Source: Paraplanobispora siamensis (GTDB lineage: Bacteria > Actinomycetota > Actinomycetes > Streptosporangiales > Streptosporangiaceae). Taken from it: a stretch of 64,000 bases of DNA. How positions within the stretch are numbered: position 1 is the first letter of the stretch; each line of letters opens with the position of its first letter. The stretch spans positions 1-64,000 of the forward strand of contig NZ_BOOJ01000043.1 of assembly GCF_016863175.1 (NCBI RefSeq), read 5' to 3'. The notes below the pieces were generated by a model. It searched no databases. It saw only the letters and a list, made by a program, of their open reading frames with translations, and was not told the origin of the DNA. Positions 53,075 to 61,684 of the stretch are shown here, in pieces. Position numbers and translations under genes: made by a program.

Positions 53075-54654
53075 GCCTCTCCCGTGGCTTCCCCTACGGC
53101 GTCCCCCCTGGCGAGCCGCGCGGCCAGGAATTCGCGCAGCGGCCGCACATGCCGTACGGGATCCAGCCAGCGGGCCATCAGGTCCTCCAGCAGGTGCCGC
53201 TCGCCCGTCTGCTCACGGTGCCGCCAGGCCCGCACGACCGGGTGCAGGAAGGCGCTCTCGTGGGCCCGCTCGGGGGTGGGATGCCGCCGGATGGCGAACA
53301 CGTCGGGATGGTCCCGGCGTCCCCAGCGCAGGGTGACGGTGAAGTACAGCGGGTGCCCGCCGAAGCGCTCGACCGCGTAGTCCTCCGGCAGGTCCTCGTA
53401 GCGCGTGACCTCCCCGGTGGCCTCGTCGACCACGTACACGTCGCACAGATACTCGAACTGCGTCCACAGCGCCGAGCTGTAGTTGACCCGCTCCAGCATG
53501 GCGGCGGTCAGCCCGTCGGGGTCGGCCGGAAGGGTCCGCCGGTCGAGCGGCACGCCCTCGTAGCGCTCGCGCAGCAGGGCGGTCATGGTGCGCAGGTTGT
53601 AGCGGAACCCGTCGATGAACGCCGAGGAGGCGCGTTTGAAGTCGCGGGCCTGCATCAGGGTGCCCGCGAAGTACAGGCCGTCGACGTTGACCGACTGGAA
53701 GTCGGGGCGGATCGCCGGGAGCCGTCCGCCGGGGGCGCGCTCGGGCAGGCAGGAGCCGTCGAAGACCGAGGTGTCCATGGTGAAGCCGGTGCAGCGCAGC
53801 ACGCTGTCGTACTCCAGCAGCGCCTGCTCGCCCTCGGCGAGGGTGTAGGTGATGGCGACCTTGAAGTGGTCGCCGTCGCGCCAGATCCGGTCGACGTCGC
53901 ACTCCAGCACCCCGTGCAGGGTCTTGAACCAGTAGCTGTCCAGCAGCGCGCCGTACTGGCCGCGCACGTGACCGGGATGCTTGCTCGTCCAGGCCAGGCG
54001 CACCGGGCTCGGGCTGGCCAGATGGACCACGGCGGCATGGCCGAGCATGGCCTGGGCGGTCTCGAACGCCGAGTTGCCCTTGCCGATGATCAGGACCCGT
54101 TGGTCGGTGAACTCCTCCCCGGAGACGGGCATGTCCTCATATCCCTGGGCCAGCTCGATCCCGGGGATGTCGGGGACGTACGGCCCGCCCCAGCCGGCCG
54201 CCACGATCACGCACTCGGCGTGGAAGACCTCACCCCCGGCGTGTACGGCGAAGCGGTCCCCGGTCTTCTCGATCCGCTCGACGGGCGTGGAGAAGCGCAC
54301 GTTGAGCCGGTGTCCGCGCTGGAAGTCGGCGAGATAGCGGACCAGGTCGTCGGCCCGGGGGAAGTACTCCTGCGAGTAGCGGGGGAACATCAGCTCCGGC
54401 TCGTCGTTGAGCAGCGAGTTCCAGTCCCAGCGCAGGGCGATCTCCGGATCCTTCTGGCCGGTGTGGACCTTGTTCAGCGAGATCAGCCTGCGGTGGCGCG
54501 GATAGTGGCGGAAGAACCCCCCGGGCCCGGCCTCGCGCTCCAGGGTGAGATAGTCGGCTCCGGCGCGCTGCAGGAAGTAGCTGAGCTGCAGCCCGCCCGG
54601 CCCGGCACCGATGATCAGATAGCGATGGGCGCGCCCCCCGGCTCCGGCCGTCAT
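53062..54654 (-). CDS. FOXRED2-like FAD-dependent oxidoreductase
   Basis: A 530-residue flavoprotein. It has an FAD Rossmann motif YLIIGAGPGGLQLSYFLQ (residues 12-29), a second dinucleotide motif VLIIGKGNSAFETAQAM and a CTGFTMDTSVF segment. The region FFRHYPRHRRLISLNKVHTG and RYSQEYFPRADDLVRYLADF matches eukaryotic FOXRED2 (ERFAD) from memory better than bacterial FMOs. No CxxC active site is evident in the flavoprotein itself. The start overlaps the stop of the AhpD-like gene (ATGA), so a flavin-to-CxxC electron transfer is an attractive guess. Confidence 0.85.
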   Translation of the reverse strand: MTAGAGGRAHRYLIIGAGPGGLQLSYFLQRAGADYLTLEREAGPGGFFRHYPRHRRLISLNKVHTGQKDPEIALRWDWNSLLNDEPELMFPRYSQEYFPRADDLVRYLADFQRGHRLNVRFSTPVERIEKTGDRFAVHAGGEVFHAECVIVAAGWGGPYVPDIPGIELAQGYEDMPVSGEEFTDQRVLIIGKGNSAFETAQAMLGHAAVVHLASPSPVRLAWTSKHPGHVRGQYGALLDSYWFKTLHGVLECDVDRIWRDGDHFKVAITYTLAEGEQALLEYDSVLRCTGFTMDTSVFDGSCLPERAPGGRLPAIRPDFQSVNVDGLYFAGTLMQARDFKRASSAFIDGFRYNLRTMTALLRERYEGVPLDRRTLPADPDGLTAAMLERVNYSSALWTQFEYLCDVYVVDEATGEVTRYEDLPEDYAVERFGGHPLYFTVTLRWGRRDHPDVFAIRRHPTPERAHESAFLHPVVRAWRHREQTGERHLLEDLMARWLDPVRHVRPLREFLAARLARGDAVGEATGEAHSV

Positions 54655-55214
54655 CGGCTCTGCTGCTCCGCCGGGGCGGCCTCGCGCGCGTACCCGGCCG
54701 TGACGATCACCTCGGCCATCGCGGCGTAGGCCGCCGGGTCGTCGGGGGCGAAGGTGCCCAGGCCGTCGACGTAGCGGTTGAACATGCAGAAGGCCGCGGC
54801 GATCAGCACCGTGTCGTGGATCTCGATGTCGGTGGCGCCCTCGCGCCGGGCGTCGACGATCAGGTCCTCGGTGACGGCCCTGCCGCTGCGCTGGACCGCG
54901 CCGGCGATGGCCAGCAGGGCCTTGATCTTTTCCGGGATCGGCGCTCCGGCCGGATCGGCGAGCGTCTGCTCCACCAGCTCCATGCCCTCGGGCAGCTGGG
55001 CCGCGGCGAAGGCGGAGTGCGACGAGCAGCAGAAGCGGCACTCGTTGAGGCCGGAGACGTAGGCGGCGATCAGTTCACGCTCCCCGCGCGTCAGCGTGCT
55101 CTCTCCGCGCAGCAGCACCTCGGCCAGCTGGTTCAGCGGCCGGGCCGTCTCCGGGCGGAAGCGGAACAGGCCGCGGATTCCCGGGTCGTCGGAGTTGAGG
55201 GAGATGTGCGGCAT
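54651..55214 (-). CDS. AhpD-like carboxymuconolactone decarboxylase family protein 1
   Basis: A 187-residue peroxidase-related protein of the AhpD/CMD fold, with the redox motif NECRFCCSSH (E-x-C-x2-C-x3-H) near residues 60-70. It shares most of its sequence with the protein at 55984-56673. The ATG at 55214 has AAGGAG 6 bases upstream. It is translationally coupled to the flavoprotein gene and probably cycles its CxxC disulfide with it. CMD itself is unlikely because no aromatic-catabolism genes are nearby. Confidence 0.88.
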   Translation of the reverse strand: MPHISLNSDDPGIRGLFRFRPETARPLNQLAEVLLRGESTLTRGERELIAAYVSGLNECRFCCSSHSAFAAAQLPEGMELVEQTLADPAGAPIPEKIKALLAIAGAVQRSGRAVTEDLIVDARREGATDIEIHDTVLIAAAFCMFNRYVDGLGTFAPDDPAAYAAMAEVIVTAGYAREAAPAEQQSR

Positions 55215-55234
55215 GGCGCTCCTTATACGGACGC

Positions 55235-55247
55235 GTGGAAAATCCAC
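55235..55247. promoter_or_regulatory. Inverted repeat GTGGA-AAA-TCCAC
   Basis: A perfect short palindrome 21 bases upstream of the AhpD-like gene start. Possible operator or leader hairpin. Confidence 0.4.
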
Positions 55248-55381
55248 TTACGCGACGAACGAATCCGCCCGACCGGTCTTGATGATCGCCACACCGCCGT
55301 CCGGCTGTCAATGCCGGGTTCACCCCTATCGTCAGAATAAGGGTCCGCTGCTATTCCGGGAATTGGTGGGTCCGGCTGGCC

Positions 55382-55407
55382 ATACGGTAAGTCTGTTATT
55401 GCCGTAT
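55382..55407. promoter_or_regulatory. Operator-like ATACGG-N14-CCGTAT
   Basis: A 26-base inverted repeat in the 267-bp divergent region between AhpD-like gene 1 and the NTF2-like gene. TTGTCG-N18-TAGCGT (about 55408-55437) just downstream could be a + strand promoter. No local regulator gene is present. Confidence 0.45.
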
Positions 55408-55481
55408 TGTCGATTTCGGTGAATCGGGCGTAGCGTCACTCACGTTCCGGAAGGCTCATCCCACCGCAAGGAGTTCCTTTC

Positions 55482-55874
55482 ATGTCAGAACACCCGGACG
55501 TCACGGTCGTCCGTGAGAGCTACGAGGCCCTGGCCAAGGGCGACCTGGACCGGTTCCGCGACGACCTGCTCGCCGACGACGTGACGTTCCACATCCCCGG
55601 CCGGGGCGCGCTGGCCGGCGACTACCGCGGCAAGGAGGAAGTCGCCGGCTACCTGGCGAAGTTCATCGAGCTCGGCGGCGTGCTGAGATTCGAGCCGGAC
55701 GCCTTCCTGTCCGACGACGGGCAGGTGGCCGCGCTGCTGCACATCCGGGGCGAGCGTGAGGGGCGGGTCCTGGACGAGCGGGGCGTGCACGTGTTCCGCG
55801 TCACCGGCGGCAAGATCAGCGAGCGCTGGAGCTTCCCCCAGGACGCCTACGCCGTCGACGAGTTCTTCGCCTGA
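55482..55874 (+). CDS. NTF2/SnoaL-like protein
   Basis: A 130-residue cone-shaped NTF2-fold protein of the SnoaL-like type (VTVVRESYEALAKGDLDRFRDDLLADDVTFHIPGRGALAGDYRGKEE, then HVFRVTGGKISERWSFPQDAYAVDEFF). The family includes isomerases, hydrolases and carrier proteins. The ATG has AAGGAG 8 bases upstream. It lies between the two AhpD-like genes on the opposite strand, so it probably belongs to the same process. Confidence 0.85.
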   Translation: MSEHPDVTVVRESYEALAKGDLDRFRDDLLADDVTFHIPGRGALAGDYRGKEEVAGYLAKFIELGGVLRFEPDAFLSDDGQVAALLHIRGEREGRVLDERGVHVFRVTGGKISERWSFPQDAYAVDEFFA

Positions 55875-55908
55875 CGGACCTGACGACCCCGCTGAGCACG
55901 TTCCCCTG

Positions 55909-55940
55909 AGAGCTTTCGGCTGATCAGAGCTTTCGGCTGA
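55909..55940. repeat. 15-bp direct repeat AGAGCTTTCGGCTGA
   Basis: Copies at 55909-55923 and 55926-55940, just before the terminator hairpin. Confidence 0.65.
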
Positions 55941-55943
55941 AGG

Positions 55944-55980
55944 CCCGGCGCCGCCGGTGTGCGCCACCGGCGGCGCCGGG
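55944..55980. terminator. 16-bp bidirectional hairpin
   Basis: CCCGGCGCCGCCGGTG (55944-55959) is perfectly complementary to 55965-55980, loop TGCGC, between convergent NTF2-like and AhpD-like 2 genes. Confidence 0.8.
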
Positions 55981-55983
55981 TCC

Positions 55984-56673
55984 TCACCCCTGACGCAGTG
56001 CCTCGGCCAGCACCGCCACGTACCCCTCGGTCAGCCGCGCCCGCTCGGCGTAGTGGGCCGGGTCGTCCGAGGCGACCGTCCCGAGGCCGTCGACGTAGCG
56101 GTTGAACATGCAGAAGGCCGCGGCGATCAGCACCGTGTCGTGGATCTCGACGTCGGTGGCGCCCTCCCGCTTGGCCTCGGCGACCAGGTCCCCGGTGACG
56201 GCCCTGCCGCTGCGCTGGACCGCGCCGGCGATGGCCAGCAGGGCCTTGATCCTGGCCGGGATCGGCGCCCCGGCCGGGTCGGCGAGCACCCGGTCCACCA
56301 GCTCCATCCCCTCGGGGAAGCGCACGGCGGTGAACGCCGCGTGGGTGGAGAAGCAGAACCGGCACTCGTTCAGCGCCGACACGTAGGTGGCGATCAGCTC
56401 GCGCTCCCCGCGCGTCAGCGTGCTGTCGCCGCACAGCAGCACCTCCACCAGCTGGTTCAGCGGCACGGCAGTCTCCGGGCGGAAGCGGAACAGCCCGCGC
56501 ACCCCGGGGTCGTCGGAGTTGAGGGAGATGTACGGCTCAGGCTTCCCCTCGTGGTTGACCCACCTCTCCGGTTCGGGCCACTGGACGTCGCAGGAGACCA
56601 GATCGGGCAGGACCGTGATCGACGGTCTGGCGGTGGCGCGGAGAGCGGAAGGATGAGCCGCTGCGTTCGTCAT
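55984..56673 (-). CDS. AhpD-like protein 2 with N-terminal extension
   Basis: A 229-residue paralogue of the protein at 54651-55214, sharing SLNSDDPGVRGLFRFRPET, the redox motif NECRFCFSTH and the long GAPIPARIKALLAIAGAVQRSGRAV helix. It has about 48 extra N-terminal residues, including a lone Cys (LPDLVSCDVQWPEPERWV), absent from paralogue 1. The extension is real: ATG 56673 has AAAGGTG upstream and no internal start precedes the common region. The 180-residue common part is very similar to paralogue 1, pointing to local duplication. Its function is unknown; thiol-dependent peroxide or disulfide chemistry is likely. Confidence 0.87.
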   Translation of the reverse strand: MTNAAAHPSALRATARPSITVLPDLVSCDVQWPEPERWVNHEGKPEPYISLNSDDPGVRGLFRFRPETAVPLNQLVEVLLCGDSTLTRGERELIATYVSALNECRFCFSTHAAFTAVRFPEGMELVDRVLADPAGAPIPARIKALLAIAGAVQRSGRAVTGDLVAEAKREGATDVEIHDTVLIAAAFCMFNRYVDGLGTVASDDPAHYAERARLTEGYVAVLAEALRQG

Positions 56674-56985
56674 TTCTCACACCTTTCACGCGTTTTCGGT
56701 TTTCCTCACGTCATCGAATGTGCGCTCCCTGGCTCCCCGAAAACAGACAAAACAGGATCATCATGTTGTTCGCGGGTGCCGCTTCCTGCCACTCCGGCGC
56801 TTGACGCCGCGCGATTCCCCCATTCATCGACCGGCCGGGAGGCCCGGCGGGCTTTCACGGCGGATGAGTTCTCTTTGTGAGCGCGCGGGCCTTCGTGAGA
56901 ACGGGCGGGGATCGTTCCGGTTCCGGTGCGAACAACCGGCTCCCCCCGTGCGTCCAACCACCGGTAGGTGTCGTGGAGGTGTGCG
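56674..56985. other. 312-bp divergent intergenic region
   Basis: No gene seen. GTTTTCGG (56692-56699) and CCGAAAAC (56737-56744) form a spaced inverted repeat near the AhpD-like 2 promoter. Confidence 0.5.
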
Positions 56986-59900
56986 GTGGGACGCAGTGGG
57001 CTCGCTCCGGGGGATCCGGAGCGGCTGGGGGGATACTGGCTGGCCGGGAGGCTGGGCCAGGGTGGCCAGGGGGTCGTCTACGACGCCTACGACGAGACGG
57101 GCCGCCGGGTCGCTGTCAAGGTGCTGCACGGCGACGTGGCCGCCGACCCGGTGCTGCGCAACCGCTTCGCCAGGGAGGCGGCGGCGGCGCAGCGGGTCGC
57201 CTCCTTCTGTACGGCGCGGCTGATCGCGGCCGAGACGACCGGGCCCAAGCCGTACATCGTCAGCGAGTACGTCGAGGGCCCGAGCCTGCGCCGCTCGGTG
57301 GAGATGGGCGGGGTGTTCGAGGGCGACCGTCTCATACGGCTGGCCGTGGCGATCGCGACCGCGCTGACCGCCGTCCACGAGGCGGGCGTCGTGCACCGCG
57401 ACCTCAAACCGGACAACGTGCTGATCGGTCCCGACGGGCCCCGCGTCATCGACTTCGGCATCGCCAAGACCAAGGAGACCTCGCTCAGCTTCCCCGCCCA
57501 GGTCGTCGGCACCCCGCCGTACATGGCCCCGGAGACCCTGACCGCCGCGCGGGTGGGCCCGGCCGCCGACGTCTTCGCCTGGGGGGCGACGGTCCTGTTC
57601 GCGGCGACCGGGCACAGCCCGTTCGAGGCGGACAGCGTGGGCGCGGTCATGCACCGGGTGCTCACCCGCGAGCCGTCGGTGGACATGCTGCCCGAGCCCC
57701 TGCGCTCCCTGACCGCCGCCGCGCTGGACAAGGACCCCGAGGCCCGCCCGGCCGCCCGCGACCTGCTGCTCGGGCTGGTCGGCAAGGGGAGCGGCCTGCT
57801 CGACGAGGGGGCCAGGGCCGCCGCGGGCCTGCGCTCCCCGCGCAGCGCCGACACCGTCTCCCGCGGGCTCGGGACGGTCGCCGAGGACGTCTACACCGCG
57901 CTGGGCCCGGCCGAGCGGGAGGCGGTGCCCCGCATCATGCTGCGCATGGTGGTGCCGGGCGACAGCGGCGCCGACACCGTGCGCCACGCCTCCCTGAGCG
58001 AGTTCGCGCCGGGCGACGAGCCGGTGCTGGCCGCCTTCACCAGGGCGGGACTGCTCTTCAGGGACGAGAGCACGGTCCGGCCGGCCAGCGCCGCGCTGCT
58101 GCGCGCCTGGCCGCGTCTGCACTCCTGGCTGGAGGCCGAGCGCACGGGGCTGCCGATCCACCGGCGCCTGGGCGAGGCCGCCCGGCTGTGGGAGGAGCAC
58201 GGCCGCAAGCCCGGCGACCTCTACCAGGGCACCCCGCTGGAGATCGCCCGCGAGTGGGCCACCACCGGCCGCCACTACGTGGACCTCAGCGCGCTGGAGA
58301 CCCGGTTCCTGGACGAGGGCGTGGCCGCCACGCGGCGCGCCGTACGGCGGCGCAGGCTGTTCACCACGGCGCTGGCCACGCTGACGGTCGTCGCGGTCCT
58401 GGCCGGCCTCCTGGCCGAGCAGCAGCGCCGCGCCGCCGACGCCGAGCGGGTGAAGGTCGCCGCGCGGCTGGACGAGGCGGTGGCCCGCTCGCTGGCCGGG
58501 CAGGCCGGGCGGCTGCGCCCGGTGGCCCCGGAGACCGCCCGGCTGCTCGGCGTGGCGGCCTGGAGGACCGCCCCGGTCCCCGAGGCCCGCACGGCGCTGC
58601 TGGAGTCGGCGGGGCAGCGGGAACTGGCGGCCTTCACCGTCCCCGCGGGCGAGCTGCCGGTGAACGTGGAGGATCCCCCCGCCACCGTGATGGACGTGCG
58701 CGGCGGGCGGCTGGCGGTCGTGGCCGGTTCGGAGGGGCGGATCTGGGACCTCGCCACCCGCAGGCAGGTCGCGAAGATCACCGGCATCCCCCGGGACGTG
58801 TACGGCTTCCAGCTCAGCCCCGACGGCACCCGGCTGGCGATGCGGGGCGACCTCAACCGCGTCTGGGATGAGCGGACCGGGCGGGTCACGCCCTCGGAGC
58901 TGTCGTCCGACGGGTTCGAGGCGTTGCTGGCGCAGTGGCGGGACTCCGGCGACGGCACGCCGCCCGCCTGGTTCCCCCGGACGTCCACGGAGCACTGGGG
59001 CTCGGTCAGCAAGGACGGCCGGTACGGCGCGCTCGTCCGCTACGTCACCGACATCCAGATCTGGGACCTGAAACGGCGCACCATGATCGGGACCGTCCCC
59101 GAGAAGGGCGGCTGGCCCTCCCCGGCCTCGGGCGACCCGGCGATGTACACGGAGTTCAGCCCCGACGGCAGGACCCTGGCGGTGCTCAGCGAGCCGGGGG
59201 TGGTGAAGCTGTACAGGCCCCGCGAGAGCCCGGAGTGGGCGTTCATGACGCTGCGCTACCAGCCGGGGGAGAACTTCGGGGGGATGCAGTTCAGCGGGGA
59301 CGGCCGGTTCCTGGCGATCGGCGGCGGCCACGAGGTGACCATGTGGCGGATCGACCACGCGGCGTGGGCGCCCTACGACGGCATCCGGGTGCTGCGCCAC
59401 CCGCTGGCCCTGGCCGACCCCGAGGAGGTGCGCTTCGGTCCCGACGACCGGACCATGGTGATCGGCGACGGCGTGTCCGTGCGCGTCCTGGACGTGGCGG
59501 ACCTGACCAGACCGGAGCTCGCGACCGGCGGGGAGGGCTTCCTGGCGGACGCCGCCTTCAGCCCGGACGGGAGGCTGCTGGCCACGCTGCGGGTGCGGAA
59601 CCCGCGCGACTACCGCAGCCGTACGGCCACGCTCACGCTCTGGGACACCGCGACCGGCCGGCGCGAGGCCCGGCTCACCGGCCCCTGGGCCGATCCCAAC
59701 ACGGACGAGTTCCTGCCGCCGGGCGAGACGAACACCGATCACCGCCTGGCCTTCAGCCCGGACGGGCGCACGCTCGCCGTCGCGGGCGCCGAGATCACCC
59801 TGGTCGACGTGGCGGCCGGGAAGGCCGCCGGGAAACTCGCCCGGAGCGGTCCCCGCCTGCCGCCGCAGGATCCGGCGACGCTGCCGAAGCCGGACATCAC

Positions 59901-60588
59901 CCTGCCCTCCTTCGACCCCGCCGGGCGGCGCCTGGTCGCGGTGGACCACGACGCGATCGTCTCCTGGGACGTGGCCGGGCGGCGGCAGGAGTCGGCGACG
60001 GCCCTGGACCGCCCGGAACAGGGCTGGGGACTGGCGGTGCGGCCCGACGGCGGGGAGCTGAGCGTGTTCGGGGACAAGGGGGTCAGCGTCGCCGCGATCA
60101 CCGGTGCCGCCCGCCCGGCGTTCCCCGCCACCCGCAAGAGCGCGGTCCTGCGCTACAGCGGGGACGGGCGCACGCTGCTCGTCGGCGAGCCCGACGGCTC
60201 GGTCCGCCTGTGGGACGCCGGGAGCCGGCAGGTCACCGACCCGCCGCTGCGGGGTCACTCCGAGCTGGTGACGACCACCGCCCTGGCCGGGAGCACGCTG
60301 GCCACCGGCTCGCGCGACGACACGGTCCGGCTGTGGGACCTGAGCACCCGCGAGCAGGTCGTCACCCTCTCCGGGCACACCGACGACGTGGTCGCGCTGG
60401 CGCTCACCCCGGACGGGACGCTGCTCAGCGCCGGGCGCGACGGGGTCATCGGGCGCACCGACCTCGACCCCGAGCGGGTTGTCCGCGCGGTCTGCGAGCG
60501 GGCCGGCCGTACCCTCACCGCGGAGGAGTGGGCGCGTCACGTGCCCGGCCGGCCGTACCGGGACGTGTGCGCCGCGGCCGGGCCCTGA
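56986..60588 (+). CDS. Ser/Thr kinase with nSTAND1-like middle and WD40 propeller
   Basis: A 1200-residue protein. The kinase domain is residues about 17-285: P-loop LGQGGQGVVYDAYD, Lys45 in VAVKVLHGD, HRDLKPDN (137-144) and DFG (156-158). Residues about 300-455 resemble the part of nSTAND1 proteins that follows the NTPase (LYQGTPLEIAREWATTGRHYV, LSALETRFLDEG). A transmembrane helix follows at about 457-476. The remainder is WD40 blades (QLSPDGTRLAM, GHSELVTTTALAGSTLATGSRDDTVRLWD, GHTDDVVALALTPDG). No NTPase P-loop is present. GTG 56986 has GGAGG 6 bases upstream. It is probably a membrane signalling kinase with an extracellular propeller. Confidence 0.9.
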   Translation: MGRSGLAPGDPERLGGYWLAGRLGQGGQGVVYDAYDETGRRVAVKVLHGDVAADPVLRNRFAREAAAAQRVASFCTARLIAAETTGPKPYIVSEYVEGPSLRRSVEMGGVFEGDRLIRLAVAIATALTAVHEAGVVHRDLKPDNVLIGPDGPRVIDFGIAKTKETSLSFPAQVVGTPPYMAPETLTAARVGPAADVFAWGATVLFAATGHSPFEADSVGAVMHRVLTREPSVDMLPEPLRSLTAAALDKDPEARPAARDLLLGLVGKGSGLLDEGARAAAGLRSPRSADTVSRGLGTVAEDVYTALGPAEREAVPRIMLRMVVPGDSGADTVRHASLSEFAPGDEPVLAAFTRAGLLFRDESTVRPASAALLRAWPRLHSWLEAERTGLPIHRRLGEAARLWEEHGRKPGDLYQGTPLEIAREWATTGRHYVDLSALETRFLDEGVAATRRAVRRRRLFTTALATLTVVAVLAGLLAEQQRRAADAERVKVAARLDEAVARSLAGQAGRLRPVAPETARLLGVAAWRTAPVPEARTALLESAGQRELAAFTVPAGELPVNVEDPPATVMDVRGGRLAVVAGSEGRIWDLATRRQVAKITGIPRDVYGFQLSPDGTRLAMRGDLNRVWDERTGRVTPSELSSDGFEALLAQWRDSGDGTPPAWFPRTSTEHWGSVSKDGRYGALVRYVTDIQIWDLKRRTMIGTVPEKGGWPSPASGDPAMYTEFSPDGRTLAVLSEPGVVKLYRPRESPEWAFMTLRYQPGENFGGMQFSGDGRFLAIGGGHEVTMWRIDHAAWAPYDGIRVLRHPLALADPEEVRFGPDDRTMVIGDGVSVRVLDVADLTRPELATGGEGFLADAAFSPDGRLLATLRVRNPRDYRSRTATLTLWDTATGRREARLTGPWADPNTDEFLPPGETNTDHRLAFSPDGRTLAVAGAEITLVDVAAGKAAGKLARSGPRLPPQDPATLPKPDITLPSFDPAGRRLVAVDHDAIVSWDVAGRRQESATALDRPEQGWGLAVRPDGGELSVFGDKGVSVAAITGAARPAFPATRKSAVLRYSGDGRTLLVGEPDGSVRLWDAGSRQVTDPPLRGHSELVTTTALAGSTLATGSRDDTVRLWDLSTREQVVTLSGHTDDVVALALTPDGTLLSAGRDGVIGRTDLDPERVVRAVCERAGRTLTAEEWARHVPGRPYRDVCAAAGP

Positions 60589-60799
60589 GCGGGGATTCCC
60601 CGGGAGCCTGAGCGGGGATTCCTCCGGGGAGAGAGCCGGGAGGGGATTCACGGCCGTGTCAAGGGTAGATCGTCGTTCGGGATAGGGTCTTCGGTCACCC
60701 CTGATTGGGGGTGCCGACCCATGTTCCGGTAAAATCGGTCGGTCCCTATGCAGGTTATATATCTGGATCAATCGCCTTAAAGGCGACAGGAGGTGCGGC
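60589..60799. other. Short intergenic region with direct repeat
   Basis: GAGCGGGGATTCC occurs twice just after the kinase gene. TCGCC-TTAAA-GGCGA forms a small hairpin overlapping the next gene's AGGAGG site region. No gene is seen. Confidence 0.45.
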
Positions 60800-61525
60800 A
60801 TGACGACGGCTGCCGGTCTGCAGACCGTGGTGACCGTCCCGGCACGTTTCCGCGGCCCCGAGGGCTCGGCGAACGGCGGATGGATCGCGGGCACGGTCTC
60901 CGAGGCGCTTCACGGCGCCCGCCACGACTCGGCCGTCGAGGTGACGCTGCACGCGCCCACGCCGCTGGAGACCGAGCTGGACCTGCGCCAACTGGCCAAC
61001 ACCGCCACCCTCACCCACGGCGAGAACCTCCTGGTCGAGGCGATCACCGTCGCCGAGGACATCGAGGCCCCGGCGTTCGCGCCCTTCGCCGAGGCGGCCC
61101 GCGCCGAGCGCGGCTTCGCCGGTCTGAAGGGCCACGCCTTCCCCGGCTGCTTCACCTGCGGCCTGCGCGAGCCCGGCGACGGCCTGCGGATCTTCCCCGG
61201 CCCGCTGGAGGGAACCGACCTGGTCGCCGCCGGCTGGCGGGTGCCGATGACCGTCACCGACCAGGACGGCGTCGTCCCCGACGCGGTCGTCTGGTCCGCG
61301 CTCGACTGCGCCACCGGCTGGGCCCACTTCGCGCCCGGCGAGTTCGCGCTGCTCGGCCGCCTGACCGCCCAGGTCCACCGCCGCGTCTACCCCGGCGGCA
61401 CCTACTCCGTGGTCGCCCGCGCCACCGGCCGCGAGGGCCGCAAGCTCTTCGGCGAGAGCGCGATCTACGAGGTGGACGGCACCCTGGTCGCCGCCGCCAA
61501 GGCCACCTGGATCGTTCCGGCCTGA
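60800..61525 (+). CDS. Hotdog-fold thioesterase-like protein
   Basis: A 241-residue soluble protein with two hotdog-like halves (NGGWIAGTVSEALHG with VEVTLHAPTPLE, then PDAVVWSALDCATGWAHF with VHRRVYPGGTYSV). GHAFPGCFTCGLREPGDGL in the middle is a conserved Cys-containing motif of this actinobacterial family. It may hydrolyse or bind an acyl-CoA; it sits before a fatty-acid desaturase gene, which would fit. AGGAGG precedes the ATG. Confidence 0.78.
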   Translation: MTTAAGLQTVVTVPARFRGPEGSANGGWIAGTVSEALHGARHDSAVEVTLHAPTPLETELDLRQLANTATLTHGENLLVEAITVAEDIEAPAFAPFAEAARAERGFAGLKGHAFPGCFTCGLREPGDGLRIFPGPLEGTDLVAAGWRVPMTVTDQDGVVPDAVVWSALDCATGWAHFAPGEFALLGRLTAQVHRRVYPGGTYSVVARATGREGRKLFGESAIYEVDGTLVAAAKATWIVPA

Positions 61526-61556
61526 GACCGGGACGGCCCGGACCGGGACGTTCTGC

Positions 61557-61596
61557 GGCCCGGCCCCTCCCGCGGGATCGCGGGAGGGGCCGGGCC
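61557..61596 (+). terminator. 18-bp hairpin after the hotdog-like gene
   Basis: An 18-base arm (61557-61574, GGCCCGGCCCCTCCCGCG) is perfectly complementary to 61579-61596, loop GGAT, followed by GCTTTATG. Confidence 0.8.
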
Positions 61597-61684
61597 GCTT
61601 TATGAGCGGCGTGATAATTTCCGCCGGATAAATCGCCGTCCGGGGCGGAGAGTTCATCGCGGGACGCGACTACCTTCGGCGGAC

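Noticed and set aside
55984-56130. Carboxymuconolactone decarboxylase activity in aromatic catabolism
   Set aside because: No other beta-ketoadipate genes are present and the CxxC-x3-H motif points to AhpD-like redox chemistry.
56824-60894. Minus-strand ORF of about 1350 residues over the kinase gene
   Set aside because: It is the reverse shadow of the kinase-WD40 gene: open because GC-rich third positions avoid stops, with His/Arg/Gly-rich low-complexity translation and no family motif.
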